A stretch of 64,000 bases of DNA, from NCBI GenBank assembly GCA_030710605.1, contig CP092870.1, forward strand, positions 15,117,570 through 15,181,569, written 5' to 3'. The position numbers and the translations under genes were made by a program. Below, in pieces: positions 54,644 to 64,000 of the stretch. A model generated the notes under the pieces. That model did no database searches and was not told the origin of the DNA. It saw only the letters and a list, made by a program, of their open reading frames with translations. The stretch comes from Cordylochernes scorpioides. Its lineage: Eukaryota; Arthropoda; Arachnida; Pseudoscorpiones; Chernetidae. Numbering within the stretch: the first letter of the stretch is position 1; each line of letters begins with the position of its first letter.

Positions 54644-55857
54644 CAGTCGAACCTCTTTAATTCAACACCCCAAGGGATCAGAGCTTTCGGTTGAATTAAA
54701 GGAAGTGTTGAATTAAGGTTATATGGTTATATGATTAGGTAATCATCTAACTCGCTAAAATATATATTTTTTAATAGCTTTGTAATATAAATTAATGATA
54801 TTAATTGAAACCATTGTGTGTTTTTATATTATTTTCATGATTAACTTTTAGTATCAGTGACAAAATGGCATTAATACATATTTTAGAAACATAAATAATT
54901 GTAACAAATAAATTTATTGGCAATGTGTTTCTTTTCAGTAATATAATCAAATATTAACTCTACAGACATTAAAATATTAAATATAATATATTAAATAATA
55001 TTTTATTCTAATTGAAAAATATAGCAGTTGAAAGGAAATAAATATGGTAAATAAAAAGAAAATTTTAAAATATTATTTTAAAATAATCATGAAGATCTTT
55101 TAAAAAATTCCTTTATAGATATCTGTTTTTGCACTGAAATCCTATTCAGGATGTATTCCAGATGGCATTTTGAAAAAACATGCATGCCTTTCTTCCTCTG
55201 AAATGTCTTTTAATAAATAAATTTTAATGTATTAAAGGCATCCACTGCTGCTGCAGGTGTTATTGATTTTGTGTTTAAATCTTTTATAATAACACAGAAA
55301 TGGAATATTGAAATAAAATGTTATCATAATCATTGTTGGATCATTTTATAAAGATTTATTTATTTAAAAAGAAATTATTTATAAATTTAAAAATAGCTAA
55401 AATATTTCAATGTTAAAAATAAAAAAATAAAAATTATTATTAGTTAGCGCATGATGCCGAAATTCCCGCGTAAAAAAAAACAACAATAACATCCGCGAAA
55501 TTGCGCAACGGCACTGCAAAGTGAAACTTAAACTAACCAGAAACCAAAAGTGCGCAGGCGCGATCGTATCGACGCCCGCTGTTGCCGATCGTCGCCGCCC
55601 GCTGTTGCCGATCGTCGCCGCCCGCCGATGCCGATCGTCGCCGCCGTAATACCGTTTAGCGGTAAAGTTGCATGTAAAATAACATTCAACTGTCGAAATT
55701 CGAATTTTAAAATGGTCGAACTATCGGAACTGTCGTATTATCGATACTGTCGAATTACGGTTTGTTATTTGATAGGCCGGAGGTCGGGACATCGGAACAT
55801 GGTCGAATTATCGCAGAGTGTCGAATTGGGGTGTGTCGAATTAACGAGGTTATACTG
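54644..55857. mobile_element. pogo/Tigger-type non-autonomous DNA transposon
   Basis: The left end CAGTCGAACCTCTTTAATTC and the right end, reverse complement CAGTATAACCTCGTTAATTC, are the imperfect inverted repeats of pogo-like elements. TA at 54642-54643 and 55858-55859 is the target duplication. Each end has further copies of the GAATTA-type motif (TCGAATTA, GTTGAATTAA). The 1.2 kb interior holds no transposase. Confidence 0.85.
55570..55648. repeat. G/C-rich tandem repeat inside the pogo-type element
   Basis: About three units of roughly 23-24 bases built from CCCGCTGTTGCCGATCGTCG. Strikingly G/C-rich against an AT-rich neighbourhood. Confidence 0.85.
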
Positions 55858-55859
55858 TA

Positions 55860-56231
55860 CTTGTCACTTGTACTACTAGTTTAACAGTTCAGCAGCAAGT
55901 TGAGAATATGATAGTCGGTCTTATGTAAGAAGGTAAAGACAATTTTGTTCAGACTTGGTTAACTCGTGTATCTTCAATAAAGGTCACTGTGTATCAAATA
56001 TCATTCAGAGTTATTGTCTGAATCCCGATATACATGGTAAAAGGTACAACTTAGGTTACTGTCTATGAGTGTGTATATACAAAAAGAGGCGGCTATTTCC
56101 TTTAAATATAAATTAAAACAACGCAGTTTGGTTTATAACTCAAATACAAAATACAATGGTGGTTAAAAAGAATGAACCGATACACCATTTTTGGAAAATT
56201 CAGATAAAATCCAATATAACAATGAAGAAGT
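55860..56231. other. No recognised feature
   Basis: Spacer between the pogo element and repeat family X. Confidence 0.4.
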
Positions 56232-56390
56232 ATATGGCGCCTCTGTCACTGCTGCAGAATTCGATGGAATATCGCCAGTGGGTTTCCAGTGAAACCACGT
56301 ATTTCTCGGTCCACGAAGTAAGTATGAGGTGATGATGCATGGTGTCCTCGAGACCCATCGTGAAGATTCAGGATGCCAGTAGAAAGAGAT
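56232..56390. repeat. Interspersed repeat family X, copy 2
   Basis: ATGGCGCCTCTGTCACTGCT, ATATCGCCAGTGGGTTTCCA and TATTTCTCGGTCCACGAAG. See 48444-48610. Confidence 0.75.
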
Positions 56391-56519
56391 GAGAATATTT
56401 ACTTTAGAACCTCCAACAAGTCCAGCTGTTATATATATTGGTGCACACAAAGCCTATATATACATAACATAATAAATAAATGATTAAAAAAATACTTGTA
56501 AATACTAAAGTACTTGATC

Positions 56520-57062
56520 ATATTCAGCAATACCAACTGACTTTGTGTAATCCCTCCGTTTACTTTGAGTTTGGTGATAATAATTTCATTGATCTTTTAT
56601 CATGGAGAGAAAACTTTGAAGCGATCGCTTTTACTATCTACTTTCCAAATGTCTGAAGTAAATGCAACAGAAACACCACCTGACGGTGTTTAATCCCTCC
56701 GTTTCCTTTGAGTTTGGTCATGATAATTTCATTGGTCTTTTATCATGGAGAGAAGACTTTGGAGTGATTGGATCGCTTATACTATCTACTTTCCAAATGC
56801 CTGAAATAAATGCAACAGAAACAAGTATATTAGTACTTTATCATCTTCAGTAACACTACCTGATGTTGTTTAATCCCTGTTTCTTATGAGTTTGGTGATA
56901 ATAATTTCATTGATCTTTTTTGATAGAGATTGAAGTGATTGGATCTCTACCTATATTCTACCATCTACTTTCCAAATATCTGAAGTCAACGCAACAGAAA
57001 CACCACCTGACGCTGTTTAGTCCCTCCAATTCCTTTGAATGTATTGATGATAATTTGATTGG

Positions 57063-57104
<42 letters not shown>

Positions 57105-57240
57105 AAGAGAGAAAAACTTTGAATTGATTGGATCTCTATCTATATTCAACTTTCTACGTTCCAAATGTCTGAAGTCGACAGAAAGTAAGTCTACTATCTA
57201 CATTCCAAATGTCTGAAGTCAAGACGTCCCTAGATTAGCA
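56520..57240. repeat. Degenerate tandem repeat, units of about 145-170 bp
   Basis: Four to five units each contain ATCCCTCCGTTT-like sequence, GAGTTTGGTGATAATAATTT, CTATCTACTTTCCAAATGTC and GCAACAGAAACACC. A (TA)n run of about 30 bases sits inside the fourth unit at 57069-57099. Confidence 0.87.
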
Positions 57241-57249
57241 GTACTGAGC

Positions 57250-57780
57250 GACGCCACCAAGATGGGTCAATATTTGTGCCGGTCAAGCAATGATCTTCTT
57301 GCAGTCAGTGCATAAATATCTTGGATATTGTTGTTAATATGGGGTGTGATCGCCTTTAACTGACAGACAGGCTCTACATCGGTAACCCATTCTAAGAATT
57401 AGGGAGTTTATCAACTCCTGTGAAATCAACGCCCACTCTTGTGTTAAGGCTGTTTCTAGCTCATGAGTGTTTCTAGGAGGGGGTTGGAGGGATGAGATCC
57501 GCCGTCCTAGGTTGTCCCATACATGCTCAATGGGATTTAGGTCTGGGGATCGAGCTGGCCAATTCATCCGAGCAATTGCATGGTTTTGGAGAAAAGTGTC
57601 GACCACACCAGCCCTATGTGGACGGGCATTATCATCCATTAGAAGAAAGTTTTCTCCCATTTCCAATGTTTGAGGCATCACATATGCTGCCAAGATTTCG
57701 TCCCGATACCTCTGTCCAGTCAGGGTTCCTTGCCGAAAATCGATACCAGCCGATCCTCCTCCACCTTTGTGGCGGCCTCA
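57250..57780 (-). pseudogene. Tc1-type transposase C-terminal fragment
   Basis: The ORF 57334-57693 has LLMDDNARPHRAGVV, containing the second catalytic Asp, and NWPARSPDLNPIEHVWDNLG with the third acidic residue. Upstream in another frame, up to about 57780, the sequence encodes TGQRYRDEILAAYV-type residues. The N-terminal paired-like DNA-binding domain is missing. Confidence 0.85.
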
Positions 57781-58139
57781 TAACTCAAAATGGAAAGTTC
57801 CCTCCTCTTTTTTTAAGTCGTATTTGACCAACTTTTTTTTTTATAAAGCATCATTAAGGCTAGCGCTCATAAATGAAGTTTTTTTGTTGGGCTTTAAACT
57901 TCTGACAAAAAGGCTTGCTTTGGTTTTCCTAAAAAAATAATAAAGTCAGTTTATGGCAATATGAATATCCCTCACCTGAGCTGACTTTATATCTGGGAGA
58001 GCCATATGGAAATTCTTAGAATGCCATAAAAGTAAAAAACAGCTGATCCTTTGTTCTGGAGGTTGGCCTCAATTACTACAAAGCGGTTTCTCATAGCAAT
58101 AGTCAAGTCTGGAAATGCCATCATTGTTGCCCTATGGGG
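57781..58139. other. No recognised gene
   Basis: Spacer between the Tc1 fragment and the split SINE. Confidence 0.4.
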
Positions 58140-58700
58140 GTCTGTGGAAGGATGGTCTAAACCAGGGGTGGCGAACCTTTTTATATTAGAAGGCCAATTT
58201 TCATTTTAACATTTTTTGAGAAGGCCGCATCCATATATATGTATATATATATATTTAATTAAAAAGGCATATATTGGATCAAAAATTGAAATTTAAATAC
58301 TTACATTTACTATATTATATATATTATATATGACATTCGTATTAGATATTTTCAATAAAATAATGAAAGTAATTGAAAACTGCGAAACAAAAATTATAAT
58401 TTTGAATTTATGAAAAGGCCACAACTTGGGCAAGAAAAGGCCACATGCGGCCTTAAGGCCGCAGGTTCGCCACCCCTGGTCTAAACCATTGGTTTTCGAC
58501 CGCTACAACCCGGGATCGAATCCCGCATTTAGCACTTTTTTATAATTTTGAAAAAATGCTCCAATGGCCCCCGATTCTTACAAAATTCCAACCCCACCAG
58601 CGAGTGAGGGTAAAAAAAGCGGGGTTCTGGCATATTTGTAAGTGTAAAGTCGAACTGCTTTCCGCATGTATAGCCATGTGTACCACGTGTACTAGGGATA
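58140..58700 (+). mobile_element. tRNA-derived SINE, copy 2, split by a hAT MITE
   Basis: SINE sequence runs 58140-58162 and resumes at 58487 (CATTGGTTTTCGACCGCTAC, then GGGATCGAATCCCGC). It then has the same body as 54114-54362 on the opposite strand. The interruption is exactly the MITE plus one 8-base duplication. Confidence 0.78.
58163..58478. mobile_element. hAT-type MITE (316 bp)
   Basis: Inverted repeats CAGGGGTGGCGAACCTTTTT and GCAGGTTCGCCACCCCTG; a perfect 8-base duplication GTCTAAAC at 58155-58162 and 58479-58486. The interior contains GGCCGCATCC and GGCCACATGCGGCC. Confidence 0.93.
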
Positions 58701-59159
58701 ATCCTAGTATAGAATATTGTCTCCTTTCTTGTCAGGTTTGCCGACACTGGCTGTCGGTGTCAAGTCCGTCAAACCTAAGGATATTGTAGCGAAGTATTTA
58801 TTATTTTACAAGCATTTATTATTTTACACTAGTATTAACAGAGTATCATTTTTAATGCTTATATTTTACTACTCTCTAAAGTTCCCTGATTGCTATCTTT
58901 TGTTTATCATTCATAGTTGTTCTTGCCTTAAATAAATTACTGTGTCATTCTGAAATTTGTCTTCCCTAATTTTCCACGTGGCAATATCAATAGTGGCAAG
59001 GTACCCAAAGCTGCCTAGAAAAAGATGTACAAGGGCGTTTAAGTAATGCCTGTTTAACCATAACTCAAATAATATTTGAACTATTTTATTTAAATTTCAA
59101 TATGTTGTTAAGTAAAGCCGTATCTAATAATTATCTATTTTATTTTCAGATACCTTAAG
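58701..59159. other. No recognised gene
   Basis: Short ORFs without domains. Confidence 0.4.
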
Positions 59160-59450
59160 TAAAGATATTGAATAAAGACAGAAACAAAAAGTCTTTATTG
59201 AATTTTTGGAAATGAAGGGATGTTCAGCTTCAGAGATTCACCAGAGACTGATAAATGTATACAAAGAAGCCAAAATTGATATAAGTAATATGAGAAGATG
59301 GATGAATTTACTACATTACTTTTGGAACAACCTATGTAACTTAAAGCTGTATTTGTTGAAGGTTCTCTCTATTTTTGCCATTCTGGATCTTCACGATGGG
59401 CCTCAAGGATCATGCATCACCCCATTGGTGAAACACGTGGTTTAAGTTTA
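59160..59450 (+). pseudogene. mariner (Mos1-type) N-terminal helix-turn-helix fragment
   Basis: Reads KVFIEFLEMKGCSASEIHQR then NVYKEAKIDISNMRRWMN, the first helix-turn-helix of mariner/SETMAR-type transposases. After that the sequence departs from transposase; the later DGPQGSCI part is not recognisable. Catalytic domain absent. Confidence 0.65.
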
Positions 59451-59686
59451 TAAGAGTATAAACAGAAGATATTCCAGAACAATTCTGTCACATTCCAAAT
59501 CAAGATTAAATAGCCATCATTTAATATATCTCGCTCCTCCGTGCTCACTCACAGTTGTAATGTTGCCTGTTGAAGAGTGAGAGCTCGAAAGCTCACGCTG
59601 TTTTTAATAAAGAAACTTATCACGCAAGGTTTTTTGATATTTTATAATAGTAAACCGCAATTTTTCTATATCTGAATAAGTTGACT

Positions 59687-59768
59687 TTATGGACCGAGAA
59701 ATACGTGATGTCGCTGGAGACCAACTGCCGATATTTCATCCAACTCTGCAGCAATGGCAGAAGCAACG
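59687..59768. repeat. Interspersed repeat family X, copy 3 (inverted, partial)
   Basis: GGACCGAGAAATACGTGATG...GCTGGAGACCAACTGCCGAT...CTGCAGCAATGGCAGA is the reverse complement of the central part of copies 1 and 2. Confidence 0.7.
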
Positions 59769-59784
59769 TGTACATATTTATTGT

Positions 59785-60078
59785 AGAATGTCATTTTAAA
59801 AATTATCCCGCATTTGTTTATTTTGAACGAATAAACGAAATATTTATTTTATATATAAGGAGAGAAAACTATTATTTCTAACCTCAGGGATAAAGTATGA
59901 AAGGATGAATTGTGAACTTTATTTTTCCGTTTATCATTACACTTCACAATTCATCCTTTCATACTTTCATCCCTGAGGTTAGAAATAATCGTTATTTCTC
60001 CTTAAAATAAATTTTGATTTTTCGTTCAAAAGAAACACATGCGGGATATTTTCAAATGTCGTTCTACAATCATAAACC
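59785..60078. repeat. Foldback element F, copy 2
   Basis: Arms at about 59785-59914 and 59945-60078, with the same TTATCCCGCATTTGTTT, TTATTTCTAACCTCAGGGAT and AAGGATGAATTGTG sequences as copy 1, and a loop of about 30 bases. Confidence 0.88.
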
Positions 60079-60109
60079 GCATTATATTGTATTATAAATT
60101 TATTGTTAA

Positions 60110-60200
60110 AATTATGCAACAGGTTTATGAATATGAGTTTCTTTTCATTTTGATTAACGCAATCTCGAGCTTTCGGGCATTTCTGCCATCTACAGGAGTA
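60110..60200 (-). repeat. PLE-tail repeat with degenerate hammerhead-like motif
   Basis: On the minus strand CTGTAGATGGCAGAAATGCC then CGAAAGCTCGAG: a stem GGCA...TGCC between CTGTAGA and CGAAA, close to a hammerhead CUGANGA-stem II-GAAA with one changed core base. The downstream ATTGCGTTAATCAAAATGAA matches the repeat at 40739-40812. Confidence 0.55.
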
Positions 60201-60396
60201 CATAAAAAGGAATAAACGCTGTTAAGATGCTAACTGATTATGTATATACTAGCCGAATGACCTGGGCAACGTCCGGGTTTTACCCGATTAAATGCTTTTA
60301 TTCAAATACTATTCGTTGCAATTATAAATTGGCGCCGTGGATGGCATTCTTGTATAATATATAAATGAGTTTTAAAAATTGTAAAAAAAAAAAAAA

Positions 60397-60467
60397 TGCA
60401 TCGGCCGGGAATCGAACCCGGGCCGCCCGCATGGCAGGCGAGCATTCTACCACTGAACCACCGATGG
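60397..60467 (-). tRNA. tRNA-Gly (GCC)-like gene
   Basis: The 71-nt minus-strand cloverleaf contains CATCGGTGGTTCAGTGGTAG (D arm, A box), CTCGCCTGCCATGCGGG (anticodon GCC) and GGGTTCGATTCCCGG (B box). A run of 14 T's directly downstream would terminate Pol III. Position 1 is C instead of G, giving a C-C mismatch at the top of the acceptor stem, so it may be a pseudogene or a tRNA-derived retroposon head. Confidence 0.85.
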
Positions 60468-60635
60468 TTATGAGAAATGGCCATATTTGGGTATTTATTC
60501 CATTCACAAAAGCAAACGGTGACAGAATTGATTATTAAGAATTGTTGCTTGATGACGCTGATAACTGTATATATTAATATTCAAACGATTTTTATTTTAT
60601 TATTTTATTATTAACTTTATGAACGGAAAAATATG

Positions 60636-60708
60636 TCCAGGGTAGCCTAGTGGTCATGGCATCTGCCCGGTAAGCGGAAGGTCGTGGGTTCGATTCCCAT
60701 CCCTTGAC
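60636..60708 (+). tRNA. tRNA-like gene, apparent anticodon GGT (Thr)
   Basis: A cloverleaf can be drawn. The acceptor TCCAGGG pairs CCCTTGA with one mismatch; positions 8-9 are TA; the D arm is GCCTAGTGGTCATGGC; the anticodon stem TCTGC/GCGGA has loop CCGGTAA; the T arm is GTGGGTTCGATTCCCAT. T-rich sequence (seven T's) follows about four bases later. C at position 33 instead of T, and T1-A72, are unusual, so it may be a pseudogene or SINE head. Confidence 0.6.
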
Positions 60709-60709
60709 A

Positions 60710-61344
60710 CTTTTTTTATTTTATCCATTCTGACCAAAATCTATCCGTGAACTTCACACAGTGAACTTCACACAGACAGAATAAGGCAATTATATAAGTA
60801 GATAGTTAACTCCGCCTTTCCAGGTCCCAAGCCCGGATGAAAAAGGAGGAGGGGGAGCAGTAACAAGCTCACTAAAAAACCTGGGCTCAGCTTGCCTGGC
60901 TGATAGTACCCTGTAAGGGCTACTGATCCAGGGATACAGGATGAGCAGCAACGTTTATATTCCATGTTAGGAGGGCTGCACATGGCATCTGTTCCTCATG
61001 TCAGAAGTGGCCATTTCTTTTGGAGCTAAGTCGGCCTGCTACTGAGTAGTGCTTCCAGTCTTAATGACAAAAGCAGATGCATTTTACTTCACCCAAAAAT
61101 TATGGATGTCAACTCTACAGGCTTGATTCCCTAATATGATTGAATGGAGATAAGAAAAAAGAATAAGATGCTTTCATTTCTTATATTTAGATGGAGCGTT
61201 ATTGTCTTATAAGAGATTTCATATACAGAAATTAGAATTATCAGTTTAAAAATGGAAATTCCATCAGTCCATGCTTCTTGAGTTATTTGATGATTAGCAG
61301 TGTCCTCTCCCAAAGGTCCTATTTTTTCAACTTTACCCTAGTAA
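60710..61344. other. Repeat edge and possible LINE leader remnant
   Basis: 60725-60805 has duplicated GTGAACTTCACACA and ACAGACAGAATAAGG leading to TATATAAGTAGATAG, resembling the edge of a common arthropod interspersed repeat. Its other edge may be TACTAGCCGAATGACCTGGG at 60249. 60805-61080 (CCCAAGCCCGGATGAAAAAG) looks like a LINE leader, but I cannot place it firmly. Confidence 0.35.
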
Positions 61345-61505
61345 AAAGAAGTGGACTGCCCACATTGCCACGGGAAAGACCAAACTGTCAACCACCACAG
61401 ATGTCCCGCCTACCACCTTCATAGGTTCCAAAGAGCCATCCTCCTAAGAATAAGTATATTTACCCCTGAAGACCTGCAGAACAGGGGGTTAGTCGCCGTG
61501 GACTC
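61345..61505 (+). pseudogene. LINE ORF2 C-terminal fragment
   Basis: Reads MDCPHCHGKDQTVNHHRCPA then FTPEDLQNRGL: a C..C...H...C cluster as at the end of LINE ORF2 proteins. It directly precedes the C-rich LINE and may be the tail of a related element lying head-to-tail. Confidence 0.5.
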
Positions 61506-62077
61506 CGACCGTGCGGTTCCTCCTTCTGCGCTCCTGCCTCCGCCCTTTCGCGGGGTCCGCTGCCTTCTTCTCTCCGCGGGTTCCCCTGCCGTGGGACCAC
61601 CTCCACCCTGTCCTTTCCCCTGGACCTTTTTTACTGGCCTAATTCAGCTGCCGAACGATTGTTCTTTTTTAATTCCTCGGTCCTCCCGGGCGGCCGCCTG
61701 GCTCCATCTGTCGCCCTGAATATTTTCCTGCGGGCGTCCAATCAGAGCGCTGGACCTCTTGAATGGCCGCACGCCGCCACTCGACCTCCCTCCACTGCCT
61801 GGAGAGCTTCTAACCTCCGCCGCGCTGGCTCCACCGCCCTCCCCTGCGAGCGGCGGCCACGCTGCCCGCCGCCACACACCCGGCGGCTCGCCCGCCCGCC
61901 GCCGCTCCGCCAGCGTCGGGTCCGCTTCGGCCCGCGCCCTCTTCCCAGCGCCCCCCCCTGGGGGCCACCCCCACCTCTGACACCTCCTCAGCTCCAGAGG
62001 GCTCCTCGCCCCCCTCCCAAGACCTCTCCACCTCCTCTCCCGACACCGACTCCTCCCGCCAAGACGGCCACCCAAGC
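61506..62077 (+). other. Leader or N-terminal part of the C-rich LINE
   Basis: Very C-rich on the plus strand. The ORF1 frame that contains the Met at 62078 is open upstream at least to about 61850 (APEGSSPPSQDLSTSSPDTD), so translation may start earlier than 62078. Competing frames are also open because of the skewed composition. Confidence 0.5.
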
Positions 62078-63486
62078 ATGTTCAACTCCATGTTCGACCC
62101 TACCATTGGCGGGAACCTTGACCTCTGCAGCCGCCCAGGGGTGAGATCCTCCACTCCTCTTCCCCCTACCCATGCCACATATGTACAAACACCACCCCAT
62201 CTCCACCAACCAACACAACACCAATACACCCTTGAAACACCTCCACCCACATGCGACATGTTTCCTTTAAACAACCCCTCACATCTCCAACACCTCAACT
62301 GGGCCTACAACATACTTAATCCCTTTGCTGACTCTTTTGCCTCTGTTGACCCCACCCTTGCCGATAACTTCCGTTATACCTTAAAAAAGACTTTTACACA
62401 TATTCTAAATATTCACCAACAACGCCTCCTCGAGGCCAACAACTCCATCAACCTCCTTACCCATCTCCTAGAACACAAATCACAAACACCCTCTCCCTGC
62501 CCACCTATGCCTCCCCCTGCTTCCTCCACCCCCCCTCCCCACCCCTACCCAAACGTTCCTCCTCCCCCCCAGCCTTCTCCCGCCCCCCCCATCTTCCTCC
62601 TCCCCCACCCCTCTAACCAGCTCTTCACCCCATTCCACTCCGCTCCTGCCCACTCCCAACTCATTCGCCGGAGTCGCCTCCCGACCGCCTCCTGCTAACC
62701 CCCCACCCCACCAACCCCCCCCTCGACACTCATCCCCCAACCCTCCCCGCCCGCCCCCCTCCCCATTCCAACCGTAACAACCCCTTCCACATCCTTATCA
62801 CCCAGGACCCCTCTGCTAGCACCCCCATCGACAACAACCTTAATTCTAAAATTTCCTTCTCCTCCCTCAATACTCCCTCCACCCAAATCACCAACATTTT
62901 CCGCGCCCGCAACAAGATAATATTACACACTAACTCTAAAAATAGTATGGACTCCATGTACGCTAAACTTAAAAATGCAACCAACGGCACTAACATCAGT
63001 GTCAACCTCCCCCCCACCTTTAAACCCCGCTTTACCCTCTTCAACCTACCCAACACTATCCCACTCAGTGACCTGCCCTCCCTCCTCACCCAATCAGTCG
63101 GTTCTGAGTGCAAACTCATCAGAACCTTCACCGGCCGTAACAACTCCACACACGCGGTCATCGAAACCGACAAAGACACTGCCACCCAAATACAATCTCG
63201 CACCCGCCTTTTCCTGGGGTACAACTCTATCAGATTTAACAGAACGAGGTCAACACACCCCTGCCGCAAATGCGGCGATATCCGCCACCGCAACGAAATC
63301 TGCAACAAACCCCCCAGATGCCTCCATTGCGGCGAAGGCCACTTTACCAACAATTGCACCGCCACCACCCTCCCCCCTAAATGCTTCCGCTGCAACGGCA
63401 ACGGCCAACACCGGGCAGACTCCCTCTCCTGCCCGGTCATCAAGGCCGCAGAAACCGCATTCCTCAATACCCACCACCTGCCTTAA
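62078..63486 (+). pseudogene. LINE ORF1 (gag-like) with three zinc knuckles, one frameshift
   Basis: The N-terminal half (62078-62698) is Pro/Thr/His-rich, then loses frame within C-runs at about 62500-62700. The C-terminal half is open from about 62701 to 63486. It includes an RRM-like region (PRFTLFNLPN...ECKLIRTFTGRNNSTHAVIE) and CCHC knuckles CRKCGDIRHRNEIC, CLHCGEGHFTNNC and CFRCNGNGQHRADSLSC. This is the ORF1 layout of R1/Jockey-type LINEs, which bind their RNA. The stop is directly followed by the ORF2 ATG (63487), so the two ORFs abut. Confidence 0.8.
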
Positions 63487-64000
63487 ATGATCAAATTTTT
63501 ACAGCTTAACTGTAACCGATGCCTCTCTGACTTCCTTTCCTTGTTACAATTCGCCCAATCCTCCCAAATCGATATCCTTCTCCTTCAAGAACTTCCGGTC
63601 CGCGATAATGCCATTCCCTCCCCATTCCCCACCCCCTCCTCCTCCCTCCTGCATGCTCCTATCTCTAATAACCGCTGCAACACCTGTATTGTGGTTCTAA
63701 ACCAAAGTCTTCCCGTCATCTTCCTCCCACGACTCTCCACCACTAACCGCACCCTTGCTATCCTTGACATCCCCGACTTTCACCTCACTCTCTGCTCCGT
63801 TTACTTCCCCCACAAGACATCTTATTCCCCCATCGTCGACTCCTTTATCTCCCTCTTTGGCTCCCCACCCCCTCCCCGCCTTCTCTTCGCTGGAGATGTC
63901 AACGCTGTCTCCTCCCGCTGGAGCTCACAAAAACAAAACCCTAGAGGCACTTTCATCAACATCCTTCTCGACGCCCTCGACCTCAAGGTCTGCAACACCT
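63487..64000 (+). CDS. LINE ORF2, endonuclease N-terminus (runs off the window)
   Basis: Starts MIKFLQLNCNRCLSDFLSLL, then QIDILLLQELPVRDNA, the first Asn and Glu of an apurinic-type endonuclease. Later LLFAGDVNAVSSRWSSQ follows, with the GD.NA..S.W signature. The frame has no stop to base 64000, so RT would lie to the right. It abuts ORF1 with no spacer. Codon use is strongly C-biased. Confidence 0.85.
   Translation, partial: MIKFLQLNCNRCLSDFLSLLQFAQSSQIDILLLQELPVRDNAIPSPFPTPSSSLLHAPISNNRCNTCIVVLNQSLPVIFLPRLSTTNRTLAILDIPDFHLTLCSVYFPHKTSYSPIVDSFISLFGSPPPPRLLFAGDVNAVSSRWSSQKQNPRGTFINILLDALDLKVCNT

Noticed and set aside
59567-59601. CTGTTGAAGAGTGAGAGCTCGAAAG as another hammerhead
   Set aside because: It forms a simple hairpin (GTGAG/CTCAC) but the spacing of core and stem does not fit well enough to call.
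61644-62298. Long minus-strand Gly/Arg-rich ORFs
   Set aside because: They arise from the C-rich composition opposite LINE ORF1; no domain and poor protein-like composition.

Overview
This window looks like a transposon graveyard from an AT-rich animal genome, most likely an arthropod. The evidence is indirect: mag-type and 412/17.6-type Ty3/Gypsy, BEL/Pao, Penelope-like (PLE), Jockey/R1-type LINEs, hAT, pogo, Tc1 and mariner relics occur together, and there is little other coding sequence. I see no intact single-copy host protein gene. The only host-like RNA genes are a tRNA-Gly(GCC)-like gene and a second tRNA-like gene near 60.4-60.7 kb. One 100-base assembly gap lies at 13135-13234.

Layout. 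1-1638 is a palindrome of two inverted LTR-like arms. 2.9-3.5 kb is the degraded C-terminus of a classical PLE. 5.03-12.87 kb is a Ty3/Gypsy element (gypsy A, minus strand) in which RT, RNase H and most of integrase are replaced by an RGG/CCHC zinc-finger coding segment; a second Ty3/Gypsy (gypsy B, 7131-12203) is inserted in its leader. 12.87-17.2 kb holds an inverted integrase fragment, the gap, a satellite, a hAT MITE, minisatellites and LINE/PLE scraps.

17.4-38.1 kb is a PLE with an N-terminal GIY-YIG domain and C-terminal RT, preceded by inverted partial copies of its own 3' region. It has been invaded three times: gypsy copy 1 (24628-28930, intact 1274-codon gag-pol) in its ORF, a rearranged BEL/Pao element (31203-37577) in its 3' region, and gypsy copy 2 (33202-37475) in a BEL LTR. 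TSDs and frames fix the order: PLE, then BEL, then gypsy 2; gypsy 1 is independently younger than the PLE.

38.1-52.4 kb is a patchwork of broken LINEs on both strands (RNase H, RT and endonuclease pieces) and a mariner-type transposase. 52.7-60.8 kb has two copies of a foldback element, a pogo-type non-autonomous element, two tRNA-derived SINE copies (one split by a hAT MITE), Tc1 and mariner fragments, and the tRNA-like genes. 61.3-64.0 kb enters a very C-rich LINE whose ORF1 (three zinc knuckles) and ORF2 endonuclease start are visible; it runs off the right edge.

The most unusual items are the zinc-finger capture inside gypsy A, Ty3/Gypsy polyproteins whose coding ends lie inside the LTRs, the GIY-YIG-first PLE with palindromic flanks, and the BEL derivative made of inverted 3' ends.
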